From the NCBI GenBank assembly GCA_027924585.1, contig BSBM01000106.1, positions 37,649,501 through 37,713,500 on the forward strand: a stretch of DNA of 64,000 bases. The letters run 5' to 3'. Below, piece after piece: positions 46,916-58,489 of the stretch. The DNA comes from Larix kaempferi. Its lineage: Eukaryota; Streptophyta; Pinopsida; Pinales; Pinaceae. The notes under the pieces were generated by a model. That model did not search any database. It worked only from the letters and a program-made list of their open reading frames with translations, and was not told the DNA's origin. The translations under genes and the position numbers were made by a program. Within the stretch, counting starts at the first letter, position 1, and each line of letters starts with the position of its first letter.

Positions 46916-46933
46916 TCCCCAGCAGAGTCACCA
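46916..46933 (-). other. Element B primer binding site
   Basis: The minus strand reads TGGTGACTCTGCTGGGGA, separated from the LTR end (CAACACA) by GAAA. It is close to TGGCGACTCTGCTGGGGA, the common site of Tat-type plant elements. The primer tRNA was not determined. Confidence 0.85.
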
Positions 46934-46937
46934 TTTC

Positions 46938-47865
46938 TGTGTTGGAGAAAACTTCCTATGGCTTGGGGTGGACCACAACAGACAGCTGACTACCAAAAAT
47001 TAACTCAATTCCCAATGCAATGCTATATAAATGACAATGCTAAGATAATGAAGAAGATAACCAACCTCTATCCAAACGTTTGATGTAGATCCCCGTTGGA
47101 GCTTTCAATCCATGTACTTGAACCTGCAAATTAGTCTTAATAGCCAATATACAACAAGCGCATATAATATATAAATGACATTAACATCATCAATAGAAAT
47201 GGTCCATGATATTATAAGTAAATGCAACCCAACGTAATATAAACACATTCAAAACATTGATGGATGAGAATATGAGTATTTCTATTAATAAATAACAAGA
47301 AGTACAATGTGATACGGCCTCTTGTCGGAAACCAATATGAAACAAGATCCGGGTCAATCCACTTGTGCCTCCACCACTTCAATCCTCCATGTAATGGAAA
47401 ACTCAAACTATGATAGGTGTTTGGAAGGTGAACATAAAGGGTTCACAACTACAAGGATCAATGAGTGTAGACTCAAGATAGGTCAGAAATCCACTAGAGT
47501 TCTCTTTCTCTCCTTTCTCCTCCCATCCATAAGCCATATGTTCTCAATATATAGTCCTATCAAAGGTAGATGAAAGGACACATTGAGGCATTTATGGGGC
47601 AGATGGAGGGTCAAAGGTCACCCAATTTCTACTTTTTGAGAGTAAAAAGTAATTAACTAGTGATTTCTACCATTTTACATGCTACCCGTGGGCTATAGTG
47701 ATGCAACTCGTGGGTACACCCACTATAATGATGTAGCTAGCATACAGAGGAAAAAATAGGGAAAAATAGTGTCTCTGGAGGATAAAAGTGGATCTGAGTC
47801 AGTAAAATGGATCCTCTAGGCCAAAGAGTGCTGATGCTCATAAGGTAGAAAATTACGTTGTAACA
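46938..47865 (-). mobile_element. Element B 5' LTR
   Basis: 928 bp, paired with 30436-31364. It contains CTACCCGTGGGCTATAG at 47683-47699. Differences from the left copy include many C/T and G/A transitions. Confidence 0.95.
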
Positions 47866-49875
47866 CCCTGACTCTATGGTAGCCACCGAATTCTCAAAGA
47901 TAAACTATTCATATTGACCTATTACTCTAGTCACTCCACCCTTTCTGGTTGGCCAACTATTCAAACTAAGCTGCAACAGTCAATAGCATACAGGGAAGGA
48001 GCCTTTGGTAATTTTTATTAAACAAACCTTAAATGTTTTCTACTTGGTTAAACTAGTCCAAGAATTTTTTTTCCGGATGAAATCCAGTACTCAAGCAAGC
48101 TCTTTCCATGGCACTGTACTTCAGGAAAGCAAGGAAAAAATTACTCAAACTTTGAAGAAATAAATTTGTTAACAAAATGTGAAAAATAGGTCCCGAATAT
48201 GCTTGTGTCCCACCGTTGAAATGAAACCAACAAGGTTAAATTTATTCTTAGATTAATTTTATTAATTGCAAAAAAAGGAAATCTGCACTAAAAATCCAAA
48301 CCAAAAAAAGAGAGTCGACATAGATCCCCCTTGGTGGGATGGGGTGAAGGCGCTGGGTATCCTGATTTCTCTTCTTTATCTTATTACAACTCAAAATAAA
48401 ACAAGAAATTTTGCTGGTCGTTTAGAATTATAGGATCCAGACAGCTTACAAAGTCTTAAAAATGAAGCAAGAAATAGTATAGGTTTTCCAAGATGTCTTA
48501 AATGGTTCAATAGGTTGAAATTTCACCAGCACGCCTCTCTACCTACTCACTAATGTCTGAAAATAGAAATTTGTATTAGTAGAAAGATGGCCAAAGACAC
48601 TTTAAGCGTGTCTTTGGAAAATGCTACAAAAATTTCTAAGTAAACTAGTATTGAAAAGCAAAAATTTAACTAAGGAAATATAGAAAGCTCACCTTCCTAG
48701 GATCTAATTTGCTTTCCTCTTTAAGAGATGGCATGCAAATGTATAAGCACTAGATTTCTAGATAAACTATTAACCTCAACTTTTTCTTCTATATGCCCTT
48801 TTCAGATCTACGATTTTAAACTTTCAAAAAATAGAAGAAAACTAACTAGATCTAGAATGTAAGATAAAAAAATTTAAAACATCTAGATTGCAAACATTTA
48901 GATATACTTTAAATTCAATCTTTGAGTACATATCTAAATAGAAACAAAACCATAACCGAGAAAAGAGGATCAAGAATTTAAGAACCCATGGGGGGTGAGC
49001 AGTAAAGGTTGGGAAATGGAGTCTCCTTCTTGATGGACTAATGGGATGAATGCTTGTTTGGATCTACTACAATAAATGTAGAGCTAACATGCTCATTATG
49101 TCTTCTATCCTAGGTCACCTGTAAAATCACAACAACACTTGCAAAGGGGATTAAAAGTACATGTGTGAATGAATAAAAGAAAGCATAAGAAATTATAGAT
49201 TCAAACAAGAAAACATATTATCTCTAGCATTCTATTACCATTAACAATATAAGAAATCTATAAAGAATTACTTACTATTCTTACTGAAATGTAATTTCCT
49301 TCCAAAGACAGATAAATCCCAACAATAAACAACCTTGCAACAATGGTACAGATTACCTCATATACTTAAGCATGGAACATCCAAAACCGAATACAACACC
49401 AGAGTAAGCCTCCAAAGCATTTTATTAATACTCAACAGAAAATATTACAACTTGATGCAAGCAGGTTTTGACCTTTTGATGCCCAACAATGAGCAAAACA
49501 CTTGCTTAAATTGAAACTTGCATGCAAACTAGGGTGCAATTCTCAAGGGAGGGTGCATCCCTTGATTGAATGGTTAACTAGAACTTGAAAGATTTGATTG
49601 AGTGATTAGAAGCCAATACAATGGGTATTTTTCCACCTCTCAAGAGGTAGGCGCATCCCTAATTTGTAATTATCACACAAACCCAAGGCTTCCATGTGAA
49701 AAAGTCGTCCAACAGAAGAGATATGTGACCCCTTCATTTAGGAAGAAATTGACCTCTTCTGGATTGCATTGGATTCATCCTATCAGAGCTTCAGATGGCA
49801 TGGAATTGATTTTTAGTTAACTTAGTTCAACTCCGGACCAACTACATACATGTTTCCATTCATTTAGGAAATGTA

Positions 49876-49948
49876 TTTTTTCCTTTATTATGTCTTTTTT
49901 GTCCAATTAAATATGTCTTTTTGGCCAATTAAATATGTCTTTTTGGCC
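49876..49948. repeat. Three 22-bp tandem units
   Basis: AATTAAATATGTCTTTTTGG-CC twice, preceded by a slightly different unit (TTATTATGTCTTTTTTGTCC). Confidence 0.75.
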
Positions 49949-50759
49949 TTTTTCGAGCAAATATTAATTTGAGTGATAAATATTCACTCAAACTTAGGAA
50001 AAGTGGGTTTATGGATTTAATGGGTGCTCTAGATTAGGAAACTAGCATCCCAGGAAAATTTCACCCACACACCACTCTTTTATTACTTTTTTATTTTCCG
50101 AATTAAACCATTAAAAAATGGCTTGATTTTGCGAGAAAATTTATTTTTTCCAAAACATTAAAAAAAACCTATGGGGACCTAGCACATGTTCATATGACTT
50201 TATAATAGTGTCTAACATGGTAATAAAAATTTACACGTGAACTTTAATAACCTCCTAATTCCTAACCCCCAAGACGAGCATTCCAGCTTTGGAGGAGTAG
50301 GAGAAAAACTCAAAAATTATACTCTATTAAGACACAAAGCATAATTAACAAGGGGAAAAACTCCTTGGAATACTTGGATTGATTACTAAGTCCTAGGAAT
50401 CCAATTTATTTACATAAACCATCATGCTAGCAAACTTTATTACAAACCCCGTGGGGCATGAACATGTGAAAAACAAAATTAAAAAGGGGGCCCTAAAAGG
50501 CCTGATTTGAACTTCTGAACATTGAAAATGCACAAGTACTTGTGCAAACCTTGGCAGCTCACTTGAATTCCAACTGTTTGTAACTCAATTGGTAACCTCT
50601 AGCTCCAACTGTGGGACATGTGATTGATCTGGAACTCTAGGAAAAGAACTCATTCGATAACTCCAGCATCTCTAGTTCCTGCACAAAACTGAAGTGTGTC
50701 AGTCACATGTATATATAAAGATAACCAAATGAAACTTGAGTTGCAACATAACTAAAAAA

Positions 50760-50840
50760 TAAAACTAGTGTACAAAAGGAAATTCAAACTAATATACAAA
50801 AATTGAAGTTAGTATACAAAAAATAATATACAGAAAATTA
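50760..50840. repeat. Degenerate repeat near the end of element D pol
   Basis: The word ACTARTRTACAAAA recurs three or four times at about 22-24 bp spacing (ACTAGTGTACAAAA, ACTAATATACAAAA, TTAGTATACAAAA). Confidence 0.55.
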
Positions 50841-50944
50841 AATCTAACTAAGGAAATCAAATGCAGGAGAAAGGTTTAGAAATCCATGATACAAAGATTC
50901 CCCCATGGGAATGAGATATTTTCACTATAAAATAGTTTCAAAAT

Positions 50945-52370
50945 CCCCCCGTTGACTGGGAGGGTATGCTTTTATCCATCCATATCGCTGAGGAAGAAAT
51001 AATTTGTGCCAGCCACTTCATGGATGAGATAAGGACCAGTCCATAAGTTGTCGAACTTTCTATGCTTTCTCGACTTTTCCCTTCGTTTGTCCCAAATCAA
51101 AACTGTGTCACCAATATAAAATACTCTTGGCTTGGATGACTTGTCAAAATTATTTTTAACTTTGTCTTGATTCTTAATTCTTTGTTCCATTGCTTTCCAT
51201 TTGATTCCATCTAACTCAACCAACTAGTTGAATATGTAGTGAGTTGCATCCTGATCTGTACCACATTCTTCAAGCAACTAATAAAATTACAACTTCAGGT
51301 GGATGGGAAAAGTAGCATCAAGGCCATACACTAAATCAAATGTATATTTCCTATTTGAACTCTTCTTTGTGATCTTATCTTCCCACAATTCAAGTTTGAT
51401 CTTACTATCCCAAGATTTCTTGTTATCTACAACGATCTTTTTAACAATGTTCATTAAATTTTTATTATTGGATTCGGCTAGACCATTGCCTTGGGGATAG
51501 TAATTTGAATAAAGCGAGAGGATGATTCCATACTTGAAACAAAATGAATACAACTCAGATGATATGAAGGCCTTTTCATTATCTGACATGATTTTCGTTG
51601 GCACATCGAACCTTGTTATAATCTTATCTTCCAGAAAGGCCATGATGACCATGTCGGTTGCTGCTTTTGTGGGGATTTCTTCCACCCACTTAGTGAAATA
51701 GTCAATAGCAGTAAGGATCCATGTATTACCATTGCTTGAGTTATCCTTAAAATGACCAATGAAATCAAGCCCCCACTACTGGAAAGGGGCTTGGACAACG
51801 ACGAGTTTTAGGGGCAAAGCTACTAAATTATGTTTCCCAGTAAAATGTTGGCACTGCTAGAAACTTCTGACATATTTGTGAACATCTGAGAACAAAGTGG
51901 GCCAATAATACCCCACTTTGAGGATCTTATGGGAAGTTGTCTTGGATGCATAATGTCCTCCACAGAATCCTGAATGAAATTCCGCCAAGAGTTTTTTGGA
52001 CTCTGGATCGTCAATACATCTAAGAATCAAACCATCCAGATTCTTCCATCCTATCCCATCCTGGGTGATACAATATTTTTAGCTTTCAACCTCAAAACCC
52101 TTCTTTTATGGCCAACTAGATGATATGGGCAAGTGAGGTTGGTTAAAAATTAAATTATGTATGAATACCAAGGATATTACTCAAGGCATTGAAGCTCAAT
52201 TGATTTGACTTGTTCCAACTCGCTTCTTTGGCATACCATTCACAATGCTTGCTCATTTCCTTCAACCATCATGCGGGATAAACCATGACCTTTAACTAAC
52301 TTGGTGGGATTTATTTATAAATCATACCCCTGGATCTTTGATACCCACTTGCCCCTTATACCAAGACAAT
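50945..52370 (-). pseudogene. Element D integrase and end of RNase H, Tat-like
   Basis: Starting at the right: end of the native RNase H (RGKWVSKIQGYDL, INPTKLVKGHGL), then YPWYSYIINF, the zinc domain (KWGIIGPLCSQMF in one frame, YVRSF-stop-QCQHF in another), then the core WILTAIDYFTKWVEEIPTKA, VPTKIMSDNEKAF and NYYPQGNGLAESNNKNLMNI with the DDE triad intact. The C-terminal domain has PRVFYIGDTVLIWDKRREKS and NLWTGPYLIHEVAG. It matches the Tat group of element C better than that of B. Frameshifts occur near 51790 and 51970. The 5' half of D is missing because element E sits at 52374. Confidence 0.85.
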
Positions 52371-52373
52371 GTT

Positions 52374-53157
52374 TGTTGACATAGTTCTGTCGACAAGGGT
52401 TCACTTCGCATTGTCATAAAAAAACACCAACCAAACACCCTTAAAAACCGGCCCAGAAAGGTTTTACCCTTTCCGGCAACACCCGCGAAATGAGTGAAGT
52501 CTCACCCGAGATGGTTAAGGGGGATGTAGGAACCAAGTTTTCGCAGTGGGGAAAGGACATGCATCTATTTTGACTCTATCCCTACAGAAACTAGATATTT
52601 ACCTTTGCATCATGCTTTGAAGTTCAAACATACATTCATCATTCGCATATTCACTATGTAATCAACATTCGTATTAACAGGGTAAAACCAGGGATCGCAT
52701 CAATCAGAAATTATAGAATAACAACATTCAAGCATCACATGGTATTCATCATAAACAGAGATAAAAGAGACATATCCGAACATATTCATGCATTAACTAA
52801 TCAAAAACTTGGGGGATAACCTTCGCAGGGACAGTTCAAAACACCTTATCGTGGATCCATACAAACTTGCTAAAAACAGAGCAAAACATCACACAAGTCC
52901 TTCATTTGGTTATTGATCAACTTGTGATCTCATTCTAGGATTCCCTTAGGCTTACATTCATATTCCTATTTATAACCAACTATGGCGGTTACAAAATGGT
53001 CCAAATGACCCTTTCTAACTAACTAAACGAAACTTACTCTTTCGTTGGCTCCTTGTTCTCCGCGAATGGCCCTTTCTTCCATGGATGGTCCTTCTTCACT
53101 ACTGTTGGCTTCCAAACTTCATGCGGTCTAACCCCGTGCCAACAGACCCCCAACACA
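52374..53157 (-). mobile_element. Probable 3' LTR of element E
   Basis: On the minus strand the segment ends ACTATGTCAACA just before element D coding sequence and contains a clear TATA box TATAAATAGG (52965-52974). The start is less certain: TGTGTTGGGGGTCTG at 53157 is a candidate, but no PPT is evident before it. No partner LTR is in the window. Confidence 0.5.
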
Positions 53158-53990
53158 AACTTGTGGCTCGCTCTCGAGCCCTCTCGACTGGCTCTGGTAC
53201 AACTGTTCTCGTCCTTCATTGTCCTATACTTCTGAGGTTATTCTTTTCATCTGGAACTCGCTGTCATGTACTTCTCGAACTCATCCTCCAGTCTCTTGGT
53301 CTCTATCATGTACTTCTCGAACACATCCTCTGGTCTCTTGGAACCTTCATCCTCTATTCCTTCGCGGTCTTTTGTTACCTTTGAACCTGGCTTGTGAATG
53401 GACATAATTTTCTTGACAACACCAACTTGTGGAAAGGGCGTAGCGGTTCGGCACACCTGTTTCACACATTTGATCATCCTTTGCTAGTGTCGACATGCCT
53501 TTGCTCTTGGAACTTCTACGGTCAGAGGGATCACTACTCTTCTAACACTCGAAACTTGCTTAGACATATCAGGTAAGACCTCATCTTTGTTTTTCCTGAT
53601 ACTTGGTGCCTCTGCATCTGCTAGTTTCTCATGAACACTTGTCGTTCTTTCCCTTAGCACACCTTGGGTGCTTCCACTGAAAACGAAATGCACCATTGCA
53701 ACTCTCTTACATTCATTTTCCATAGTTTCCTTGGAATGGCTCATTCGAATTACTGACTCTCTTCATCTAACTTACTGACTCTCTTCATTCAACTTACCAA
53801 TTCTCTGCATTCGACTTACTTACTCTCTTCATCCTTCAATCTCTTCGCCTGTATTTATGATTTATCCTTGTATCCTTGACGCCTAATTATCAAGTCATTA
53901 GCGAAATCTTTCCCCATATCCATCAGATTTTGTCCTCAAGTGTGTCATCATAAACCTCTACCGTCTTCCAGTGATGCTTAGCCACAGTAA
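53034..53990 (-). pseudogene. Unassigned coding-like tail of element E
   Basis: A minus-strand frame from 53744 to 53034 has three stops and encodes charged sequence with a doubled motif (EDVFEKYMIETKR, EDEFEKYMTASSR). Just upstream another frame gives HHWKTVEVYDDTLEDKI and WIWGKISLMT. These look like protein but match nothing I know. They may be a C-terminal pol extension, an accessory ORF, or chance. The left part overlaps the candidate LTR, so one of the two calls must be adjusted. Confidence 0.3.
53748..53840. repeat. 22-bp minisatellite, four units
   Basis: TTACTGACTCTCTTCATCTA-AC and derivatives, four times in tandem. Element E tail sequence surrounds it. Confidence 0.8.
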
Positions 53991-54240
53991 TCATGCTCTT
54001 ATTTGACTCCCGCGTGGTAAATGTTCTAAGCATCAACAAGCAACCTGTCTGGCCATATCTCCCACTTTTTTTCATAATTTCTATATTTTGTTTTCATAGT
54101 GCTGTAATTGATTATGTGACACCATTCCTTCCTGGAGTCGCTCTCGTTCATGTCTTTCGCGCTCATGGGACCTTGGGTTCAACTGATATGGTTGTTGCAT
54201 TCTTAAATCGACACAGGTTCTCACTGCGTTCTTAAATCGA
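53991..54240. other. Junction region in element E
   Basis: Here homology to RT ends (about 54250) and sequence of unknown origin begins. A short repeat TTCTTAAATCGACACAGGTT occurs twice at about 54200-54250. The rest of RT, RNase H and integrase are absent, so an internal deletion is likely. Confidence 0.45.
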
Positions 54241-54249
54241 CATAGGTTA

Positions 54250-54690
54250 AGTCCGTTGCTTTACTGTCTTCGCATCAGGTTTCAATGGGATTTTCATCTT
54301 GCTTGGGTCTCTAAAAATCCCTTTAATCTCCTAGAATTTTGTTGGAAACAAGTCCTGAAACTCATGCAAAAGGTCAGTCATCTTCGGAATAGTCGAGTCG
54401 TCCCAATAATCTCCAATGCTTGCGAACTTGGGATTCTCTTCTGACCCAATATTTACTTTCTTGATTCGTAGTGGTTGCTGAAACGTGTCAGAAGGCATAT
54501 ATGGTGCCTCGACGCTGTGAATTCCTTCTGACTCTGGTATATACGTAGCCCTCGAATCATCCTCATAATTTGGTTCTCCTGTTATGTTGTAGCACTCCAT
54601 CATCATTTTTTTTGTCGCAATCCACTGAAATTCCATGGGTTTCTCTGTCGAAACTACTTCGAGTACTTTCTCACATACCTCCTGTAACAT
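54250..54690 (-). pseudogene. Element E linker and N-terminal start of reverse transcriptase
   Basis: The minus strand reads MEFQWIATKKMMMECYNITG, IPESEGIHSVEAPYMPSDTF, VNIGSEENPKFASIGDYW and LLHEFQDLFPTKF-stop-EIKG, ending KIPLKPDAKTVKQRT. HEFQDLFP and the LKPxAKxVKQR motif mark the usual beginning of Ty3 RT. The catalytic palm (YxDD) is missing. Confidence 0.75.
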
Positions 54691-54699
54691 GTTGTGGAT

Positions 54700-55215
54700 G
54701 AAGGGGTTTTCGTCAGAGAAACTAAATGCTTGACCAAAGCCAAGGGTTAGTTGTTCCCATGAGGTTGTTCCATGTCACAGTTCTGTTGCGATATACCAAC
54801 TTCGCGGTACTTCAGATAATGTGTGAATGAAATAGTGGACCCATTCTTGTTTCACTCGTGGTCCCCATTGGCTTTAACACTCATTCAAATGCTCCTTTGG
54901 ATCTCCTCTGCCATCATACTTCCTTTTTGCAGTATCCTTTAGTGTCACCGAACCTAACCTCCATTAGGTGTCGACATAATGGCCAATTGGTTATTGTTGA
55001 CTTGTGCGTCTCCCGCCATCGTGCTGGTGTAGCATTCAGGGCTTCCTCCAAGGCCAGTAGTCGTTGTGGTTCTGCCATTTTTTCTTCAAACTCGGTGATA
55101 AATGCAGCTAAGTTGGGAAACCCATCATATGTTGGAAGTTTGCACTCTTCTGTAGCTACCTGTCTCAACGACTGGGTGATTCGTGCACACCTCCTAAACG
55201 ATACTTCATGCATCC
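54700..55215 (-). pseudogene. Element E second capsid-like module between PR and RT
   Basis: The minus strand reads VSFRRCARITQSLRQ, LPTYDGFPNLAAFITEFEEK, LLALEEALNATPARWRETHK, ITNWPLCRHLMEVRFGD. The order P-x-Y/F-D-G, F-x-x-x-F-E, L-x-A-T-P-A-R-W and W-x-x-x-x-x-L-x-x-R-F is that of a Ty3 capsid N-terminal half. The true capsid of this element lies 2 kb upstream. The module is in a different frame from the RT start, with several stops between 54914 and 54700. Confidence 0.55.
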
Positions 55216-55219
55216 AATT

Positions 55220-55790
55220 CTACCAATTTTTGAGTGCCTCATCTGAATCTAATGATGTTGAGTTGTTACTGCTCCATCCTAACTCCCCATCTGTAATCGG
55301 ATTGATGTAGTCTTCGGATATGTTGTAGAGATTGTCCCATCCCTTAGTGAATTCATCCCTCATCGGCTCAACATATCTCTGCCCTTCTGTGGGATCAAGA
55401 GGTGCGACTACCCTCATCTCACGGTTTTCAAACGACATGGTTTTTTTCTTGAAATTGATGATGGCCTGATTCTCCATCACCTAGTTTATCCCCAAAAGCA
55501 CTGGATAGGGGCTTGTGTTGTCGAATATCTCTATCACATCAAAATCTGCGTATGTTTTGAGTCCTTCAATCTCAACTGGAACCTGGCATAATCGACCAAT
55601 TGGAGTGACCTTACTTTGATTCGCTAGTCGCAATTGGACCGAGGACCATTCCAACTATGGTTTCCCCATTGTTTCCCAGGTTTGTTTTGTCCGAATTTTT
55701 ACATCTGACCCCAAGTCTAAGATAATGGAGTCGACATCAAATGCTCCAATTTGCGCAGACATTCTCATCTCCCTTCCTGTCTTCCTCTTA
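55220..55790 (-). pseudogene. Element E aspartic protease
   Basis: IILDLGSDVKIRTKQTWETM holds the active-site Asp in a DLG variant (DSG/DTG usual), then LANQSKVTPIGRLCQVPVEI, the inner strand FDVIEIFDNTSPYPVLLGIN and FKKKTMSFEN. It is near-continuous with two stops. An acidic linker (NPITDGELGWSSNN) leads to the second capsid-like module. Confidence 0.75.
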
Positions 55791-55799
55791 TGTATGCGA

Positions 55800-58489
55800 T
55801 TGATTGTTTTCTCATGTCATGCACCCTCCCTTCGATGCAACAAACTAGATATCTCTGTCAATGCGTCCTAATCTTTTTCCAACTCCAGGCAGCCTTCCAG
55901 GAAGGCTCATAAGGTGTTATCCTTTTTTTGTGAATTCATCGTGTTGAATTTCGATGGCATATCATAAGTGACTTCTTTTTGGTGAAGAGGTGGCTGCCTC
56001 ATTGCCTCCTGCGCTTTAAAGAAGATATCCATTTATGCTTCTACATCGAATGTGACTTGTTTTCTTGTTGTCGGTCGGACGCTAGCCTATGACCTGTCGG
56101 CCCCTGTCATGGTTGCTCCTCGGGTTACTATTCCAACAGTCGCATTTTGACTTCTGACCTCTGCTAACATATTTTGTACCGCTGGTGGTGGATTCTAATT
56201 CTGATTCTGAATTTGGTGGAGGCAGGGGTAGGCTCTTGTTTTTCCACTTCGCAATGAGTTGCGGACAGTATTTGACACCATGATCCACAACGCTGCAGTA
56301 AGTGCATTCTGGGTTTGGATTTGGGAAATCCCTATGGTAATGCCTCTGCTGAGCACAATTGTAACATATGATTGGTCCTCGACCTCATCCAGTAGCTCCT
56401 CCTTGGTTGGAACCGGTACCTCGGCCTCTGCAGAACCCCCCTATGAAACCTTCTCACAGTGACCCGTATGGCGGGTACTACGGTTGTGCATATTGCGGTT
56501 GACCGTATTGCGCTTGTTGAAACCACGGTTGTGGATACTGCAATTGACCAAATTGTGATTGACCATACTGTGATTGATCATACTACGGTAAAGGATGATA
56601 GTGAGGATGTTGCTGACTGTACTGTTGTTGTTGCTGTACCAGCGGTTGTTGTTCTCCCTTCATGAAAAATGTATCCGCAGTCCTTTCTTGGAGTAGGTCA
56701 TAAGCCTTGCAATATTTTTCGTCATGGCCAACCATTCGACAAAATTTGCAATACAAGTTAACCAGTTTTGACACCATCTTCTGTAGGTATACGCATTATT
56801 CTGGTCGATGTCCTCTCAACTGACAAACGTGACACCAAGGAATCCCTCCCTGACTGGGGGGATTCGGTGCACCTGACTGTAAATATTCTTGAAATTATGG
56901 GCACTGATCCTTGTTATGTACTTTTGTCTTGCATCTACTGCACCATATATATTTGCAGACCTCTTTTCCCTTCTTCATATCTTGTAGTTGGATCGTCAAG
57001 TTTTCCAACTGCGCTTGTATCTGATCCATCCCTATGCCTTTTTCGTCGATTGGTGAAGCCTCCAACTTCATTGGGATTTCCAATGCTTATGCCTGAGTTG
57101 CTACCTTTTGTTGCATCAACGGCCCACGAATGTGTGGTACCAACTTGAAGATAAACCACTCTTTATGCTGCATGTCGCTCATCCTAAAACTCACTTTTTC
57201 CATTAGCGTTTTATACCGTTGGTCGAATTCCCATACTGATTCGTTTGGAAAATGCTTGATTTCCTTGCGCTCTGTAATGTACTACAACTCAGATTTTGGT
57301 TTTTTGAATTCATCAATCATCCTCGCCTTGATCTGTGGAAATTTTTTATCTGGTGTTCCTGTCAGTACCTTAGTAAATTTCATAAACTAGTCTAGCGCAT
57401 GGACCCTGAGGGTCATCACTAGCTGTCCCTTTTTGATATTTTCATCTTGGACTTGCTTCACAGTCCATACCACTTCACAAAAAAACCAATATTGTTCGGG
57501 ATCCTTGGTCTCGTTACCCTGGAAGGTTGGCATCTTTGCGTCATCACCTGCCATTCTTGCACTTCTACTATTATTGTTTACTGATCCGCTACTCTTACTA
57601 CTTTTCTGGCACATAGGACAACTCTGCAAATAACTTGTATTTCTTCCTATCAAGTTTTGAGTAGTGCGTGGAGTTGAAGGTACATTGTAGATTAGGGTCC
57701 ATCCTTCTTCGGCTTCTGGGGTAGCCTGTTCACTTTCTTCTTCATCATAATAAGGTCACTTCGTCCCTTGTGGTTCTATTTCACAATCTTCCATTCCGGT
57801 CCCCTCAGGAGGCTCTCTCTCAGTCCTCCTCTTCTTCTCTGGCCGTCAGAATATTGCCCCACTCCTCTAGGTACCACAATATTCTTCAACATCCCTTAGA
57901 AATTTATCGTCGCTCATGTCCATCTACCCCTCATCTTTCTATCGGACCCGCATTCACGCGGTACCCACAACTTCCACACATTGATCTTCTACTCGTCAGA
58001 ATTCATCCTCAGTATACCATTTTCATAGAGGAGCATCTTAATCCACAACTTCAATGATAACGGGAATATCCCTCTAGGTCCTTTGAAAAATTTCCTTTCT
58101 ACGTCGCTATATGATTTGAATGTATCAACCGAAAACTCGGTGATGTATCCCTCTAGGATACTATCTACACAGAATTCGACGTCCCTTGAAACCCTATTGT
58201 CGACCCGTTTTAACTGTCGGATCAGTTCTGGACTCCAGTGGTCAAGTTCACCTCCTTGGCAATTGTTCTTCTGAAATTTCAGCTGCACCAACCACTCATG
58301 CAGCAATACTGGGAATTCGCGGAAGAATACCTCGTGGATATCAGAATAGATATGCTTTTCCAACCAACTACTTGTCATCTACCCATGGTTCCAATTTTCT
58401 CCTTCTGCAAATTCTTCTATCTTCTTGTCGAACCAATCATGAATCTCCGGTTTTGTTGGGTGCCACAACATGTCCTCTTCTTTTTATTC
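55800..58489 (-). pseudogene. Element E gag with capsid and five zinc knuckles
   Basis: The N-terminal region (57989-58470: DWFDKKIEEFAEGENW and following) is unassigned. The capsid runs AGDDAKMPTFQGNETKDPEQ, LRVHALD-stop-FMKF, FKKPKSEL, SVWEFDQRYKTLMEKVSF and KLVPHIRGPLMQQKVATQA. The nucleocapsid then has CSRCKTKVHNKDQC, CHVCQLRGHRPE-stop-C, CKFCRMVGHDEKYC, CYNCAQQRHYHRDF (last Cys lost) and CTYCSVVDHGVKYC. A Gln/Tyr-rich stretch (LVQQQQQYSQQHPHYH ...) lies between knuckles three and four. Stops and a few shifts are present. Copia element H interrupts it upstream. Confidence 0.8.

Larger units (their letters stand above)
30436..47865 (-). mobile_element. Element B: 17.4-kb Tat-like Ty3 retrotransposon
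   Basis: Direct LTRs of 929 and 928 bp enclose 15.6 kb. Minus-strand order is 5' LTR (right), PBS, leader, gag, protease, RT, RNase H, integrase, a second RNase H, an unrelated stretch containing a gene on the opposite strand, PPT and 3' LTR (left). Flanking CCATG and CCCTG differ at one base. My hand comparison gives roughly 8% LTR divergence. Gag-pol stays in one frame from about 45.3 to 38.3 kb. The length is inflated by nested element I (3.1 kb). Confidence 0.9.
47866..50940 (-). other. Probable 3' region of element D, no gene seen
   Basis: About 3 kb downstream of the element D integrase. AT-rich, no coding domain. It should hold the PPT and 3' LTR of D, but I could not fix their limits without a partner copy. 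It contains the two small repeats listed below. A polypurine-like GGGGGGATTTTG (minus, about 50942-50953) overlaps the integrase end. Confidence 0.4.
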
